A stretch of 64,000 nt of DNA from CAZBBC01 sp964489835 (lineage in GTDB: Bacteria; Calditrichota; Calditrichia; JAJRVZ01): positions 1-64,000 of the forward strand of contig CAZBBC010000010.1 of the NCBI GenBank assembly GCA_964489835.1, in the 5' to 3' direction. This document shows, piece by piece, positions 37,144 to 46,100 of this stretch (positions within the stretch are counted from its first letter, which is position 1; each line of letters begins with the position of its first letter). The translations under genes and the position numbers were made by a program. Below the pieces are notes generated by a model, which saw only the letters and a program-made list of their open reading frames with translations, searched no databases and was not told where the DNA came from.

Positions 37144-38622
37144 GTGGAAATCAATAATTTATCCACCATCAGAGATATTCGCAGAGATCAATTGGAGTTG
37201 TTGTACCGCATTTCAGAGATGCTTAATGTGCCTACCGTTCAGGATTCTCTTATTAATCAATCTCTCGATCTGATTATTAAATTCTTAAAAGCTGATCGTG
37301 GTTTATTTACAAAATACAACAGTGATCTCAATACCTTTTCAATAGTCGCTGCCCGTAATATTCAACAGGATAGCATTCCAGACCTGGACAATTTCTCTTC
37401 CGGAATATTGCGAAAAGTAGTCACCCAAAAACAAGCCTGTCTTTATCATGATGCTCAGGAAAATCCCGATGTATCACAATTTAAAAGCATACAAATGCAC
37501 AATATAAAATCTATTATCGGGGTTCCTGTTTTTCACCAGAAGAATATCTGGGGCGTTATACTGGTTGATAGTTTTGTGAATCGTAAAGAATTCACTTCGG
37601 AAAATCTGTTTTTCCTCGAATTTTTCGCCAACCTGGTCTCCCTTGTTTTGCATAAGATCATCCATTTGGAAGCACTTCAGGAAGAGAATTTACTTCTTCG
37701 CAATCAATTAGAGTCGTCGCCGGGTATCCCTGATATGGTCGGTGAAAGTCCGGCGATGAAAGAACTGGCAAATCTGATACACCGGGTGGCCCGAACCGAT
37801 GCCAGCGTCTTATTATTGGGTGAAAGTGGTACCGGTAAGGAATTGGCGGCGCGGGCAATTCATAAACTGAGCAACCGCAATAATAAACCATTTCTCGCCC
37901 AATTTTGCGGTTCAATACCTGATACCTTGTTAGAAAGTGAATTATTTGGTTACAAAAAAGGAGCATTTACGGGCGCCTATAGCGACAAAAAGGGATTGTT
38001 CGAAGTTGCAAATGAAGGGACCTTCCTGTTAGATGAAATAGCCGATATTTCTCCGGCCCTGCAAGCGAAGCTTCTACGGGTACTGGAAAGCCAGGAGATT
38101 ACACGACTCGGTGACACGCAGGTCAAAAAGGTGCAACTCAGAATTATTGCCGCTACCAATAAAGACCTTCCACAATTCATTAAAAACGGTAAATTCCGTG
38201 AAGATTTATACTATCGTTTAAATGTTTTTCCGGTAGTCCTGCCCCCGCTCAGAGAGAGAAAAGGAGATATTCCTTTACTGGTGAAATACTTTATACAAAA
38301 GAATGAGAGTTCGCACATTACGATTACCAAAGCAGCTTTAAATAAATTAGAAAAATATGCCTGGCCCGGTAATGTACGCCAGTTGGAAAATGTAATACAG
38401 CGCGCTTTGATACTCGGTGATGGAAAAACGATAGCGGCTGAGCATATTATCATAGAAGATGACGAAAACATTTCAAATTTCAAAGGATTGCTCAAGGATT
38501 ATGAGATGCTATTACTTAAAAATCGTTTAAAACAATTTGATGGCAATCGGACATTGACTGCACAGTCCTTGGGTGTATCCGTTCGTTGGATACAGTTAAA
38601 ACTAAAACAGATGGACCTATGA
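37144..38622 (+). CDS. Sigma-54-dependent activator with GAF sensor domain
   Basis: 492 residues, GTG start with CGAGGT upstream. Order: N-terminal GAF domain (about 15-180), central AAA+ sigma-54 activation domain (about 205-430) with Walker A GESGTGKE, the GAFTGA loop (KKGAFTGAYSDKKG) that contacts sigma-54, Walker B-like GTFLLDEIAD and the GNVRQLENVIQRA segment, then a Fis-type helix-turn-helix (NRTLTAQSLGVSVRWIQLKL) at the end. It has no receiver domain, so the signal enters through GAF or through phosphorylation by the kinase encoded 13 bp downstream. A plausible activator for the sigma-54 promoter at 40562. Confidence 0.93.
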   Translation: MEINNLSTIRDIRRDQLELLYRISEMLNVPTVQDSLINQSLDLIIKFLKADRGLFTKYNSDLNTFSIVAARNIQQDSIPDLDNFSSGILRKVVTQKQACLYHDAQENPDVSQFKSIQMHNIKSIIGVPVFHQKNIWGVILVDSFVNRKEFTSENLFFLEFFANLVSLVLHKIIHLEALQEENLLLRNQLESSPGIPDMVGESPAMKELANLIHRVARTDASVLLLGESGTGKELAARAIHKLSNRNNKPFLAQFCGSIPDTLLESELFGYKKGAFTGAYSDKKGLFEVANEGTFLLDEIADISPALQAKLLRVLESQEITRLGDTQVKKVQLRIIAATNKDLPQFIKNGKFREDLYYRLNVFPVVLPPLRERKGDIPLLVKYFIQKNESSHITITKAALNKLEKYAWPGNVRQLENVIQRALILGDGKTIAAEHIIIEDDENISNFKGLLKDYEMLLLKNRLKQFDGNRTLTAQSLGVSVRWIQLKLKQMDL

Positions 38623-38635
38623 TTAGATTGTTCTA

Positions 38636-40153
38636 ATGCAAAATCAGAACCATTTACTTTTCGATAAATTTAATATCATCGAGTGCCTTAAAAAGGATGA
38701 TTATACCGCTGTATATATCGCCGATCATATATATCTGGGTAAGAAAATTATTCTTAAAACATTAAATACCGAGACTATCAGTGATTTATTATTAATCAAC
38801 CGTTTTAAAAGAGAAGCTAAAATATTAGCCAGATTAGATCATCCTAATATCATCAAGGTGCTAGATTTTAGCCGACACAAAAATATATTTTATCTGTCTT
38901 TCGAATATTTTAAAAGCAGTAATTTGCAGGAAATAATCAAAGGAAACCTGTTAACCATCGATCAAAAATGTAAAATTTTACTTCAGCTGGCCAGAGGTTT
39001 AGATGCCGCCCATCAGGCCGGTGTCATACATAGAGATATCAAACCTGAGAACATATTAATCAATAAGGACAATCAGATAAAAATTGCTGATTTCGGTCTG
39101 GCGACCATCATTAATGAAAGTGTTCTGACCAACAAATCGTCTATTGTCGGCACACCAAGCTATATGTCCCCCGAACAAATCAAGGGAGAAAGTTTAACGC
39201 CACAGTCAGATCTTTTCTCCTTAGGCATCATTGCCTATGAGCTGTTTTGTGGTGAGAATCCTTTCCTTGGTAAAGATATCAATGCTACCATTAACAATAT
39301 TCTGGACTTTGATGAACATAAAATTATTACAGCCGTTGCTCATTTACCTTCGGAAATTTCTTTGTTAATAAAAAATATGCTGGAAAAGGACAAAAATATC
39401 CGTCTGAAATCCGCCCGGGAAATATTGCGCCATCTAAAAGATGATGCCGAACCGCAAAAACTGTCACGATCCCGTAGTAAATTGACTTCTAATATAATGA
39501 TAATCGCAGCCTCGGTCGTAGTCTTGGTAATAATTGTATTTATTTTAAGCAATGGTTTTCATAGTGAAGGTAATCGGATAGAAGAACAATCATCCATAAT
39601 GAAAGATATTGATCAGCCAATTCAGGGAGATACCGCCGGGATAAGAAACAGTACTTTTTTTTCTGAGCAAGTCACGAAAGAAGTAATCCCTGATGAAAGA
39701 ACGCAATCAATCCCTGTCAGGGCAGAGCCTCCGACAGGTAAGTTGAAGATACATTCAATCCCCGATGCAGACATTTTCATTGACGCGCAATACATCGCCA
39801 GCACCCCACTTCAGGATGATATTACACTGGCGGCCGGAGTTTATTCCCTTGGATTGGCTCATCATGCCTATCCAGATTATCATCGATTGATTAAAATTGA
39901 ACCCGGGAAGAAAGTTTTATGGGATGTAAGGCTCGATACACTGTTTGGATATCTCAATTGTAATATTTACCCCTGGGGAGAAGTTTATATTGATGGTAAA
40001 CTCGTTGGACAAAGCCCTTTCCAAAAACCGCTGGTCATGATGCCCGGGCGACATATGATAAAAGTGCAAAATCCCAAACTCACAACATTTACAGATTCTC
40101 TGATTATTGTACAAAAAGAGACCACGGATTGTAAAATTTACTTAAAACAGTGA
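38636..40153 (+). CDS. Transmembrane Ser/Thr protein kinase with PEGA repeats
   Basis: 505 residues. Kinase domain about 10-265: catalytic lysine in KKIILKTL, HRDIKPENILI, DFG and the SPEQ substrate loop. The glycine-rich loop is degenerate (ECLKKDDYTAVYIA lacks the usual glycines), so activity should not be taken for granted. A transmembrane helix lies about 285-305, and the outer part has two PEGA-like beta domains (about 365-505; FIDAQYIASTPLQ and YIDGKLVGQSPFQ). This is a surface-sensing kinase layout. It follows the sigma-54 activator by 13 bp and probably forms one transcript with it. Confidence 0.9.
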   Translation: MQNQNHLLFDKFNIIECLKKDDYTAVYIADHIYLGKKIILKTLNTETISDLLLINRFKREAKILARLDHPNIIKVLDFSRHKNIFYLSFEYFKSSNLQEIIKGNLLTIDQKCKILLQLARGLDAAHQAGVIHRDIKPENILINKDNQIKIADFGLATIINESVLTNKSSIVGTPSYMSPEQIKGESLTPQSDLFSLGIIAYELFCGENPFLGKDINATINNILDFDEHKIITAVAHLPSEISLLIKNMLEKDKNIRLKSAREILRHLKDDAEPQKLSRSRSKLTSNIMIIAASVVVLVIIVFILSNGFHSEGNRIEEQSSIMKDIDQPIQGDTAGIRNSTFFSEQVTKEVIPDERTQSIPVRAEPPTGKLKIHSIPDADIFIDAQYIASTPLQDDITLAAGVYSLGLAHHAYPDYHRLIKIEPGKKVLWDVRLDTLFGYLNCNIYPWGEVYIDGKLVGQSPFQKPLVMMPGRHMIKVQNPKLTTFTDSLIIVQKETTDCKIYLKQ

Positions 40154-40174
40154 GATTTATTGTAAACTTAAAAT

Positions 40175-40245
40175 ATTCACCCTGTTGGATAGTCTGCCTA
40201 TTGCATGATTATTTAATGCAATCATAATTGTCCTACAGGGTGAAT
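40175..40245. repeat. Nested palindrome after the kinase gene
   Basis: Perfect outer arms ATTCACCCTGT (40175-40185) and ACAGGGTGAAT (40235-40245), with an inner inverted pair ATTGCAT/ATGCAAT (40200-40222). It could be a small mobile palindrome or a structured 3' end of the kinase transcript. Confidence 0.7.
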
Positions 40246-40274
40246 CACAGTAGAATACAGGAGCCGATGATATA

Positions 40275-40371
40275 ATTCCCCCATAATAAAGGGGGGTAGG
40301 GGGTTGTATTTATTAGAGTTGAGATTTACAACCCCCTTAGTCCCCCTTTTCTAAGGGGGAGATAAATTCGT
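40275..40371. repeat. C/G-tract inverted repeat, copy E
   Basis: CCCCCATAATAAAGGGGGG, an AT segment, and CCCCCTTTTCTAAGGGGGA. The centre differs from copies B and C, but the arms match the family and the orientation is that of copy D. Confidence 0.8.
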
Positions 40372-40483
40372 CTCATTATGATAATCTATAATTGTTGCCT
40401 AAATACTGAAGAACTACACTTAGACGGGTGTACTCTGTGGTTTAAGTTTTAAAGCCAAAAACTTGGTTATTTCAGCAAAGTAG

Positions 40484-40528
40484 TTTTAGGCACTTTAGAT
40501 CACTTTTAACTTTAGACACATGCAATTT
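40484..40528 (+). promoter_or_regulatory. CTTTAGNCAC triple-repeat element, copy 2
   Basis: Repeats start at 40484, 40493 and 40510, the same 9 and 17 spacing as copy 1, and the 45-bp segments are closely similar throughout (both contain CACTTTTAACTTTAG). The element ends 34 bases upstream of a sigma-54 promoter, a fit for an enhancer bound by an activator. Which protein binds is unknown. Confidence 0.55.
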
Positions 40529-40561
40529 ATCATGCAATGAATAATTCAGTTAAATAAAATA

Positions 40562-40576
40562 TGGTACAGAATTTGC
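40562..40576 (+). promoter_or_regulatory. Sigma-54 promoter for the Kelch gene
   Basis: TGGTAC-AGAAT-TTGC fits the -24/-12 consensus with exact spacing; one base differs from TGGCAC. The Kelch start codon is 29 bases downstream of the -12 GC. Confidence 0.7.
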
Positions 40577-40604
40577 AGTTTATATATTCGATAATTATAA
40601 ATAG

Positions 40605-41888
40605 ATGAGAGCGATGAGAAAAATTACTTTATTTTTATTAGTAATCATACATTTTTTTACTATCCATATTGTCAGGAGTGCCGACTGGCAGATTCTCGGG
40701 AAAATGCCCCATCCGGTTTATGGAGGCCAGGCATTGGTATTGGATAGTTTAATCTACATTATCGGCGGTTATTCAGATTCAGTGTCCGGTCCCACGAACC
40801 TTATTCAAACCTTTGATCCTAAAAATAATACCTGGGGTGTAGCAGGAAGGATGATTGAAAACCGGTACAGTTTTGTTGCCACAAAACTGCGTGCGGATGA
40901 AATACTTATCTGTGGCGGAGTCTGGCAAAATACACCAAATTTGTCTAGTATTGAGATCATGAACCTGCGATCATTCGCTGTCGATAATGCCAGAATTATC
41001 GATAATAATTTTAACTTTAACCGGATTTATTTCAGCGGTCACATCTATCAGAACCGTCTCTATCTTTTCGGTGGACTACCTTCACCCGCTGTTGCCGATA
41101 CAGCGATGCTTGTTAATATCGCCAGGTTTGATCTCTCTTCTGAATCGGTGGATCTGGTTGAAAACGGTATATATTCCGACTTACCTTTACCCTATGATCA
41201 TACATCGGTGCTGATAGATTCATTGGTGTATATATTGGGAGGTGTGTATAACGGTGTTTCCAGCCGGATTTATACCTTTAATCTAAATTCTAACGAGCTG
41301 CGTTTAGTCGGACAACTTCAGGGTGTTCGGGCCGGTGGAAAAGCAGTTGCTTATGAAAACCAGATCTATTATATCGGGGGTTATGATGAAACTTCGAAGG
41401 CCCTCGTATCCGTCGAAAAATTTTATACGGACATAGATAATGCGGAGACCGGGCCGGCTTTGAATTTTAATCGAAATGAACTGATGGCCGTGGTTTATGA
41501 TAACAATATCTATGTATTTGGTGGTAAAGATAAAGATGATCGCATGATACACGAGATCGAAAAATTAGAGATTGTGACCGCCTCAGGTACACCTGAAGTT
41601 GCCACAGTCAGACAATTTCAGTTACAAGAGAATTATCCAAATCCTTTTAACGCAACTACAGTAATTTCTTTCGATGTTAATATGGCCATGGAACTCCATT
41701 TAAATATCTATTCCGTTTCCGGAAAACTTGTAAAGACATTAACCGCAAGGCACTTTATGCCTGGTCATTATAAATACCATTGGGATGGCAGTGATAATAA
41801 ACAACGACCCGTAGCCAGTGGTGTTTACTTTTACCGCCTGTATAATACAAGTATCTCCGAAACAAAAAAAATGATATTGGTACGATAG
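40605..41888 (+). CDS. Secreted Kelch-repeat protein with T9SS sorting domain
   Basis: 427 residues. Signal peptide (KITLFLLVIIHFFTIHIV), then about five Kelch blades (repeats of the type IYIIGGYSDS, LYLFGGLPSP, VYILGGVYNG, IYYIGGYDET, IYVFGGKDKD) that build a beta propeller. The last 85 residues are a type IX secretion sorting domain (NYPNPFNATTVISFDV ... SGVYFYRLYNT). Expected to be exported across the outer membrane and attached to the surface or released. Ligand unknown. The first of two nearby ATGs is used; the second is at 40614 (MRKITL) and may be the real one. Confidence 0.9.
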   Translation: MRAMRKITLFLLVIIHFFTIHIVRSADWQILGKMPHPVYGGQALVLDSLIYIIGGYSDSVSGPTNLIQTFDPKNNTWGVAGRMIENRYSFVATKLRADEILICGGVWQNTPNLSSIEIMNLRSFAVDNARIIDNNFNFNRIYFSGHIYQNRLYLFGGLPSPAVADTAMLVNIARFDLSSESVDLVENGIYSDLPLPYDHTSVLIDSLVYILGGVYNGVSSRIYTFNLNSNELRLVGQLQGVRAGGKAVAYENQIYYIGGYDETSKALVSVEKFYTDIDNAETGPALNFNRNELMAVVYDNNIYVFGGKDKDDRMIHEIEKLEIVTASGTPEVATVRQFQLQENYPNPFNATTVISFDVNMAMELHLNIYSVSGKLVKTLTARHFMPGHYKYHWDGSDNKQRPVASGVYFYRLYNTSISETKKMILVR

Positions 41889-41920
41889 TACTGTAATAAA
41901 GAGGCTGTGTAAAACTATTA

Positions 41921-42052
41921 ATTACCACGGAAATACACAGAATTTCATTGAAGATATATAAAAAAAATAGATAATTATGTAATATTACATAATATTAGAA
42001 CAGATTTTAATTTTTCCGTGTAAATCCGTGTGAATCCGTGGTTGATTTTTAA
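41921..42052. repeat. ACCACGGA-type inverted repeat
   Basis: ATTACCACGGAAATACACAG (41921) and CCGTGTGAATCCGTGGTT (about 42026-42043) are the arms. Same general type as the ACCACGAAG elements. It lies between the Kelch gene and the next gene. Confidence 0.65.
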
Positions 42053-42097
42053 TTCTCACACAACCTCTATGTACCCGGGATAAATCTCTTGGGCAGA

Positions 42098-42943
42098 ATG
42101 AAATTGAATCCAATGTTTAAAACAGTAATGATAGCCATACTCACTTTATTTTTTATAACATCCCTATATTCACAATTCTTTGATAAACGTCTGGATCCAC
42201 TGATTGGTAAATATAAATCATTTGATTATCCCGGTGTTATCAAAGAAGCATCGATTATCATCGCAGATAGTGCAGTATTAAATACTGCGGATTTATGCGA
42301 AACATACAGAATGAAAGCCATTTCGCACTATTCCCTTTCAGATATGCCAAACGCCTTAAAAAGTCTTATCGCAATATTAAAAATTAATCCCGGGTATCAA
42401 TTGGATCAAATGGTAAATTCTCCGAAGATTATTGCTTATTTTGAGGAAATTCGTAAAAACTTTTTTGAGCGAAATAAAAAAGACGAGCAAGAAATACCGG
42501 TGGTAAAAAGTGAAATCAAAGAAAAAACAGGTTTGCCTGGTTCTATCTCTGGGGGCACAAAAATGCCGCAAATTTATTCACTATTTATGCCCGGTCTGGG
42601 CCACTTAGCAATAAAACCTTCAACAAAAGGATGGGCATTATTCGGTTCAGGTGTATTAACTTTAGGTCTATCCGTCTACTATATCGTTGATGTTAATCGT
42701 AAAGAGGAAACATACCTTCAGGCCACCAATAAAATAGAAATTGAACAAAAATACAATCGTTATAATAGTGCTTACAAACGCCGCAATTTAACGGTTGCTG
42801 CTTTTGCAGCCATCTGGTTATATTCGCAAATAGATTTTTTATATTTCTCAGGTAACGAAATAAAGCGAGAAACCACCTTCTCTTTTCATATAAATTTTAC
42901 CTCCTCCGATGGCCCTTTACTCAATATGAAGGTTCATTTATAA
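42098..42943 (+). CDS. Membrane protein with TPR-like N-terminus (DUF5683-like)
   Basis: 281 residues from ATG 42098; a TTG at 42089 or an ATG at 42113 are possible alternatives. Signal peptide or anchor near residues 8-25, an exported helical part with TPR-like character (DLCETYRMKAISHYSLSDMP), a charged linker, then two hydrophobic segments (KGWALFGSGVLTLGLSVYYI; VAAFAAIWLYSQIDFLYF). The segment SLFMPGLGHLAIKPSTKGW resembles the DUF5683 family of FCB bacteria. Role unknown; it lies between two T9SS cargo genes. Confidence 0.7.
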   Translation: MKLNPMFKTVMIAILTLFFITSLYSQFFDKRLDPLIGKYKSFDYPGVIKEASIIIADSAVLNTADLCETYRMKAISHYSLSDMPNALKSLIAILKINPGYQLDQMVNSPKIIAYFEEIRKNFFERNKKDEQEIPVVKSEIKEKTGLPGSISGGTKMPQIYSLFMPGLGHLAIKPSTKGWALFGSGVLTLGLSVYYIVDVNRKEETYLQATNKIEIEQKYNRYNSAYKRRNLTVAAFAAIWLYSQIDFLYFSGNEIKRETTFSFHINFTSSDGPLLNMKVHL

Positions 42944-42987
42944 AAAACGCCGCCCCGCGCCCCCAGAAAGAACGAATATTTTGCATT

Positions 42988-43010
42988 AAGTACGAAAAAT
43001 TTTCGCACTT
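42988..43010. promoter_or_regulatory. 23-bp palindrome upstream of the T9SS beta-domain gene
   Basis: AAGTACGAAAA and TTTTCGCACTT are inverted arms with one mismatch around a single central base. No T run follows, so an operator is more likely than a terminator. Further down, 43136-43150 (TGGCATCCCATTTGA) resembles a sigma-54 site but has GA in place of the -12 GC. Confidence 0.35.
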
Positions 43011-43198
43011 ATTTAAGGTTTCACAGACTTAAAAGGCGACAATTTCTCTAAAATGGGGTGATTTACACAAAAAAAATATCCATTTATATACCCTTTCTGT
43101 AAAAACCATAAAAATGGTTGATATTTTTAAATTTCTGGCATCCCATTTGAAGGATTAAATAGAAGTTGGACACATCATCTATCCTTAAGGGAGGGTTT

Positions 43199-45949
43199 AT
43201 GAAGAAAATAATACAGTCAATCAGTCTTTTAATTTTAATCTTTGCAATTGTTTCCGTAGGATCTGCTGATGATACCCAGGCCATTTTGTCGGGACATGTC
43301 TACAGCACTCCCCCGATGTTACCCGCATTTATACCTTTACCTGGTGCTAATGTTTATTTGAATGGCAATGGCATTACCTTACAAGTAACCAGTAATCCGG
43401 AGGGTTATTATCAATTCGATGCTATCTCCCCCGGAAAGTATGTTTTATCCGCCGATGCATCCGGTCATTTACCCGCCTATCATATCGACACCCTGGTAAT
43501 AGAACAAGATACACGGATAAATGATCTGGATATATTTTTAATGCCCTACGATGGACTGGGATTTGTAACATTGTCTGGAAATGTTTGGGGAAAATATACG
43601 GACGAGTTGATACATCCGGCGATCATCACCCTCTACCCGGTACTATCCACTACTGCTGATAATATAATCGCTGTTGATTCCTATGGTATCAGCGTAATTA
43701 ACAATCCTGATGGCAGTTATGTTATAAAAAATATTCCCAGAGGAATATACAATGTAAGCTGTAGAGCGAGAGAGTATGATGTTCAATTACTGAAAAATGT
43801 AAATCTTTCCGTAGGTGATGTTACCCTGGACTTTTATCTTGAACCATTGGACCCTTCAATCACTAACCTGTTTGCCGGGCGAATATATCATGCACAAACC
43901 AATCAGCCGGTGCCCTATGCCGTTTTAACCCTCAACAATCTGGATGGACCGGAAATTATCTATTATGCGCGTTCCGATATCAACGGATATTATCAATTTA
44001 AATCGATCTTACCAGGAAATTATAAACTGACCTGTAATGCCAGGGGTTTTCAGTCTTTCTCTACCATTATATCTATCAGACAAAATACCTGGATAACTGA
44101 CTTCAACATATCTCTCAAACCTATTAACGATATTTTAGTCTCACTTTACGGCTATGTCCTTGATGCTGGTTTAGATATTAAACCGATTTATCCTGCACAA
44201 ATAATGCTCATCGGTTATAGCAGTACCGGGGAAATCATTATATACAGAACCCAGAACAATCCCGATGGCAGCTATAAGATAGGAAATATTCTTCCTTCCA
44301 CGTACATGGCCCTCTGTTATGCTCCCGGTTACCAGACTAAAATTATACGACATTTGCCTGTCTATAAACCCCTGTCCCGATTTGATTTCTATTTGTCACC
44401 TATCATTCATGAATGGGGTTATATTGCCGGAAATGTTCAATTTGACAGACTTGGCACAGCGGTCCATGGTGCAGATATCAAATTCTTTTCTGAAAATGCT
44501 ATTTCTCATCATACCGTTACCGATCGACATGGAAACTATATCGCACGCTTGCCTGCCGGTAAGTATTATGTATCCTGTTCATATCATGATCCGGACGGCA
44601 ATTATTATTATCAAGAATATTATGATGATGTCCAATCCCTGGGAGAAGCTACCGTTGTACCTGTCAGACCAAACGAGATTACATCACCGATCGATTTTGG
44701 TATTCCCTTTCCACTCTATCAATTCACGGTTACCATTAGTGGCTGTGTGCTAGATAATGACAATATGCCTCTTAAAGAAGCACTGGTTAAGGCGTGGGAA
44801 ATTAATGTACCGTATTTAAGTAGCAATCAAGGTATTTATTTTGCCCGGACAGACAACGAAGGAAAGTATAAAATCGAGATCAACCTGGATATAAGTAACA
44901 GTACCCGCCCGACCCGGCTCTATGGATTCATTGTATCGGCAGAGAAAGAAAGATATAAAACGGAATTTTATAATGAGAAACCGGCACCTTATTTAGCCGA
45001 CATACTCTGGGCTTTTCAAGATACATCCTTTACGACTATAGATTTTAGTCTGGATCCCTGGAATGCGCCTAATTCAATCAATGGAACTATCACCAGTGAG
45101 ACCGGCGATGCCATAGCCAATGCCTTCGTTATTGCTGTCAATAAGAATAGTGGTGAGACTGTTTTTACTTTTACGAACAATCTTGGCCAATACACACTGG
45201 CTGCATTACAACCCGATTACTATTATCTGCTTTTTATGGCCCAGGGATATATACCGGAATTTTTCAATGACGTACATGTCTGGGAAAACGCGACACCCGT
45301 ATTGGCCCTGGGGACAGTCAATGGAATAAACGCGAATTTGATGCCTATTTTTTGGGATACAGTGGGTGGGACTGTTGCCGGAACCGTACATACTCCAAGT
45401 GGTCAGCCGCTGTCCGGTGTTCTGGTGGCAATAAAAAATTCAACCGGGGATATCATCGGTTATGATTTAACCAATGAACTGGGTAGTTACCAAATCTCCG
45501 GCCTTGGAGATGGTGACTATCAGTCCTTTGCTACCAAAGTTAATTATTTGAGTCAGTCTTCCCCGATCCTTATAAATTCTGCCATAACAGAAATGATCCT
45601 TGTAAATTTTGAATTAGAACAGACTTTAACTAATTTGCCTGGCCCAGCCGTTAAGGAGGTTTCGATACCGACAAAGATCACACTGATGCCTAATTATCCA
45701 AATCCCTTCAATCCGGTGACTCATATTCAGTTTTCTAATCCGACAACCCAGGAAGTCCAATTGATTATATATGATATACTGGGTAAAAAGGTAAAAGAAT
45801 TGGTTAATCAGGTTTTACCTTCCGGATGGCACACATTTATTTGGGACGCTACAGATATAATGGGCAATCAGGTATCTTCCGGCATCTATTTCTATGCACT
45901 GGAAACGAGAGAAGAAAAAATCGTAAACAAGCTCATTTTTAACAAATAG
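43199..45949 (+). CDS. Large secreted beta-domain repeat protein with T9SS sorting domain
   Basis: 916 residues from ATG 43199, which has GGGAGG upstream (the longer frame from TTG 43166 has none). Signal peptide (QSISLLILIFAIVSVGSA). About eight carboxypeptidase-regulatory-like/SdrD-B-like domains follow, each with a pattern such as NPEGYYQFDAISPGKYVLS, NPDGSYVIKNIPRGIY and NELGSYQISGLGDGDY. The C-terminus is a T9SS sorting domain (NYPNPFNPVTHIQFSN ... SSGIYFYALETRE). Probably a long fibrous surface or adhesive protein. Like the Kelch protein, it should be exported by the type IX system. Confidence 0.9.
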   Translation: MKKIIQSISLLILIFAIVSVGSADDTQAILSGHVYSTPPMLPAFIPLPGANVYLNGNGITLQVTSNPEGYYQFDAISPGKYVLSADASGHLPAYHIDTLVIEQDTRINDLDIFLMPYDGLGFVTLSGNVWGKYTDELIHPAIITLYPVLSTTADNIIAVDSYGISVINNPDGSYVIKNIPRGIYNVSCRAREYDVQLLKNVNLSVGDVTLDFYLEPLDPSITNLFAGRIYHAQTNQPVPYAVLTLNNLDGPEIIYYARSDINGYYQFKSILPGNYKLTCNARGFQSFSTIISIRQNTWITDFNISLKPINDILVSLYGYVLDAGLDIKPIYPAQIMLIGYSSTGEIIIYRTQNNPDGSYKIGNILPSTYMALCYAPGYQTKIIRHLPVYKPLSRFDFYLSPIIHEWGYIAGNVQFDRLGTAVHGADIKFFSENAISHHTVTDRHGNYIARLPAGKYYVSCSYHDPDGNYYYQEYYDDVQSLGEATVVPVRPNEITSPIDFGIPFPLYQFTVTISGCVLDNDNMPLKEALVKAWEINVPYLSSNQGIYFARTDNEGKYKIEINLDISNSTRPTRLYGFIVSAEKERYKTEFYNEKPAPYLADILWAFQDTSFTTIDFSLDPWNAPNSINGTITSETGDAIANAFVIAVNKNSGETVFTFTNNLGQYTLAALQPDYYYLLFMAQGYIPEFFNDVHVWENATPVLALGTVNGINANLMPIFWDTVGGTVAGTVHTPSGQPLSGVLVAIKNSTGDIIGYDLTNELGSYQISGLGDGDYQSFATKVNYLSQSSPILINSAITEMILVNFELEQTLTNLPGPAVKEVSIPTKITLMPNYPNPFNPVTHIQFSNPTTQEVQLIIYDILGKKVKELVNQVLPSGWHTFIWDATDIMGNQVSSGIYFYALETREEKIVNKLIFNK

Positions 45950-46003
45950 GGAAATATGAATAGTAGAAGAGGATCACTAGTCACCCAATCATCAAGTGCA
46001 AAA

Positions 46004-46035
46004 TGGTAGAGACGTAGCATGCTACGTCTCTACCA
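46004..46035. repeat. Perfect 32-bp palindrome
   Basis: Half-site TGGTAGAGACGTAGCA is followed at once by its exact reverse complement. It is followed by AAAATTT. The same kind of GTAGAGACGTAGC palindrome is known to me as a dispersed element in unrelated bacteria. It could terminate the preceding gene. Confidence 0.9.
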
Positions 46036-46100
46036 AAATTTACAATTCTGCTTTCTATTAAATAGAACCAAATATTCAGATTCTTTACGGAGATTTGATA

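Noticed and set aside
43136..43150. TGGCATCCCATTTGA as a sigma-54 promoter for the large T9SS protein
   Set aside because: The spacing is right but the invariant -12 GC is GA; kept only as a note.
46004..46020. TGGTAG-N5-TAGC as a sigma-54 promoter for the small membrane protein
   Set aside because: It is simply half of the perfect palindrome, and only the GG/GC positions fit.
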